Origin: Stenotrophomonas maltophilia
GTDB taxonomy: Bacteria; Pseudomonadota; Gammaproteobacteria; Xanthomonadales; Xanthomonadaceae
Reading direction: 5' to 3'
NCBI GenBank assembly: GCA_900113425.1
Contig: FOZF01000001.1
Coordinates: 412,358 to 476,357, forward strand
Length of the DNA stretch: 64,000 bases
Below, piece by piece: positions 63,101 through 64,000 of this stretch (its first letter is position 1; the number at the start of each line of letters is the position of its first letter). A program made the translations under genes and the position numbers. The notes beneath the pieces are model-generated. The model saw nothing but the letters and a program-made list of their open reading frames with translations. It did no database searches and had not been told where the DNA came from.

Positions 63101-63788
63101 GCTTGTAGGCCACCACCTCGCCATCCGCGATGCAGCGCACGCCACTCTTCTCGCCCAGCTGTGTCGGGCCCTGCGCCAGCTCGTTCGCTGTCCCATCGCC
63201 GAAGTGGATGCCGCCATGCCAGAGGCTGTTGCCGCCGACCGGATAGAACCCATCTTCCGCACCGCGCATGGCATGCATGTACGCCGCCACGCTGCTCGCC
63301 GGCTCGCCGTCCTTCAGCAGGAATGGGTACCCGAACGCGCCGGACACGGCCTCTCCGTCCGGGAAATCGAAGGTCGCCGGATCAACCGTCTTGTGCAGCA
63401 CCAGCTTCCCGGACTCGGCGAACGGATGCACCTCGAAATGCAGGTGATTGCCCGAACTCACCCCGCCCGTCATCCCGACCGGCCCGAGCGGATCGCCCTT
63501 CTTGACCTTGTCCTTCACCTTCAGCGGCGACGCAGCCGACATGTGTGCATACATCGTATGCACCACCTGCCCACGGATCATGTGCTCGACGGCAATCGTG
63601 TTGCCGTAGCCGTTCATCCATCCGGTATAGATCACATGCCCGTCTGCTGCAGCGGGAATGGGGGTACCTGCCGGTGCGGCCCAGTCCTGCCCTTCGTGGC
63701 GCTTCACCGTACCCAGCGTCGGATGCTTGCGGGCCTGCGACCAGTTGCTGCTCACCCGGAACGGCGGGCCAGGGTTATACGTCGGCAT
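60180..63788 (-). CDS. Bifunctional peptidoglycan hydrolase, M23 endopeptidase plus lysozyme-like domain (likely T6SS effector)
   Basis: A 1202-residue protein without signal peptide. The N-terminal M23/LytM domain has complete zinc ligands: His31 and Asp35 (RHEGQDW) and HLH at 115-117, with His82 in YAHMS. A second, split LytM-like copy follows (HGGIHFGD at 191-198, later LFSLYMHL and MLHLEVFSG). After an Ala/Lys coiled segment and a Pro/Gly linker, an SH3-like segment has KGLNIRSEPNGKLLGML. An EF-hand (DANKDGDLSPAE, about 905-916) and a C-terminal lysozyme-like domain follow, with GEGGYESYN (Glu about 1027) and FATGKYQ. Lack of a signal and proximity to vgrG point to T6SS delivery into rival periplasm. 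Confidence 0.85.
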   Translation of the reverse strand: MPTYNPGPPFRVSSNWSQARKHPTLGTVKRHEGQDWAAPAGTPIPAAADGHVIYTGWMNGYGNTIAVEHMIRGQVVHTMYAHMSAASPLKVKDKVKKGDPLGPVGMTGGVSSGNHLHFEVHPFAESGKLVLHKTVDPATFDFPDGEAVSGAFGYPFLLKDGEPASSVAAYMHAMRGAEDGFYPVGGNSLWHGGIHFGDGTANELAQGPTQLGEKSGVRCIADGEVVAYKLDSTYPAVQFRENQLKALYSTGFTLVRHTLVLPESTQLKACQPESEAADLEEQTRTAQMRSAIAVKMQAEDKKAAADAKEAQKAAAVEAAKDKKKGIKTEVPKVAATPERTESKPETLVLFSLYMHLMDWRGYRQDDKIPRAKYWKGDSTYRVTASAAEDTQKVPPPPPPPQEAPAADPFALPRSPFSVDRGFGLGQSPLGGGWGQSPVGDQAGIGQRGFGLEAAAEHATPQRVPYGSLPTPGATAATTAPAAASATAASAPVAPAIKGRKGLNIRSEPNGKLLGMLAQGARVRFTETKAVGKGVWGHIGELLEGEIIAAEAVDGQVKPGAETGWVYLSRMEAVFDKPDPVDQVVVLDKPFPVKAGDIIGQIGEYQTFGVARASPSPGMRSMLHLEVFSGGDVPGFIGRSRAYAATRPENERNMLVLEVGVKLVTPVASDAMLAAGSMVVVAADSPKGPWAKVHKCVVRQASRKALGKFNEKTRRYAGGEQFTGWYISSTGERTQDAKTGGSWPDREVLVQLADELWAERARLATASAGIALPSDVPAWNAYPLRIDNLTTAPSKLARVMARVELDALESKSVATDSKGIRWWWVSTDQASGWVCQKDHPLTRWESPWAWPCFEYVEEGQLTPMDLMAWKLFQMARSQPAEKADHKMRADRVRGSSLHRKIYQLLDANKDGDLSPAELKQAQQNPLLARYLQRLIVRYESEWGGGMQKWDELDAMMLRAQGNEWAGEKVRIRNLQWWDAVKGVKDFPTSLEMFHFHPLAMISNFMGLGIKVSGGDFIRRLGDIIAHGEGGYESYNTGTKNVPGDKVGFSFVHAPAGTVTGKTVDQILATDALDGTDRNRMFATGKYQTIIKTLRAAKEAMGLTGAEKYDAELQERVFAEYLLGKAGGGALANFVRNGTGSVDDAQYAAAKEWASIAAPKGYKTKKDNVSDGNLSYHEGAANSANAGSTRGLRELLMEIAESRK

Positions 63789-63809
63789 CGTGCTGCTCTC
63801 TATCCTTGA

Positions 63810-64000
63810 TCAAGCCCAATCGGGCGTGCACATCAACTGCGACTTCTGCGTGTTGTCACCCTGGGGGCCCAGCTTCGGCCTTTCGCCGCGTTGGCTGCGC
63901 TCATCATCGGGAAAATCCGACCCCAACGACTTGCGCGCGCGCGCGCGCGCCTGCTCCAGCGGCAGGTCGATCAGGATGCCGATCGGGGTGGGCGCGGTTC
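63810..64000 (-). CDS. 3' end of an unrecognised gene (start outside window)
   Basis: The last 62 or so codons of a minus-strand gene, ending LMCTPDWA and a TGA at 63810-63812, 21 bp before the effector start. The visible part is charged and hydrophilic (ARARARKSLGSDFPDDERSQ). No family recognised. Being immediately upstream of the effector, it may be a chaperone, adaptor or another effector-immunity component. Confidence 0.65.
   Translation of the reverse strand, partial: TAPTPIGILIDLPLEQARARARKSLGSDFPDDERSQRGERPKLGPQGDNTQKSQLMCTPDWA
63933..63950. repeat. (GC)9 dinucleotide tract within the partial gene
   Basis: Nine GC units in a row encode an Ala-Arg alternation. Slippage by one unit would shift the frame, so the tract could switch the gene on and off. 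Confidence 0.85.

Overview
The window looks like chromosomal DNA of a gammaproteobacterium of the Xanthomonadaceae, most likely Stenotrophomonas. This is inferred from the uniformly high GC, the dense overlapping operons and the gene families present; no 16S rRNA or other marker lies in the window. No tRNA, rRNA, CRISPR array, insertion sequence or phage gene was seen.

Left part (1-15.7 kb). At the left edge is the 5' part of a minus-strand gene for an exported protein with an ESPR-type extended signal peptide and a Gly/Val/His-rich repeat tail. Upstream of it on the same strand is an AraC-type regulator. After a roughly 690-bp non-coding leader comes a complete Tad/Flp pilus operon: a 59-residue Flp pilin, TadV/CpaA, TadE, CpaB, CpaC, TadZ/CpaE, CpaF, TadB, TadC, TadD, a DUF3613 protein, a TadG-like protein and a DUF2968 protein. 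It closes with a textbook terminator.

Middle part (15.7-34 kb). This holds metabolic and transport genes. They include an alpha/beta hydrolase and a tightly packed minus-strand operon (AraC regulator, isochorismatase-family hydrolase, DoxX-amidohydrolase fusion, alginate-export-type porin, MFS exporter). A large propeller-type sensor kinase with its LuxR-type response regulator follows, then an MFS transporter divergent from a LysR regulator.

Adhesin locus (29.9-43.9 kb). Four minus-strand genes overlap end to start: a 3126-residue BapA/LapA-like adhesin with about 27 near-identical 82-residue Ig-like repeats, then the TolC-type outer-membrane channel, the ABC exporter and the HlyD-type adaptor of a dedicated type I secretion system. 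Together with the Tad pilus this gives the strain two surface-attachment systems within 45 kb.

Right part (44-64 kb). Here are an amidohydrolase, an ankyrin-repeat protein divergent from a frameshifted LysR gene, an exported protein, a TonB-dependent receptor, a GNAT acetyltransferase and a CDP-diacylglycerol diphosphatase-like lipoprotein. The right end is an orphan type VI secretion (T6SS) effector island: VgrG, DUF4123 adaptor, DUF3304 putative immunity protein and Tle1-type phospholipase. Upstream lies a 1202-residue protein that joins an M23 endopeptidase to a lysozyme-like domain, followed by two small exported proteins that could include its immunity factor. The window ends inside an unrecognised gene carrying a (GC)9 tract. 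No T6SS structural genes are in the window.
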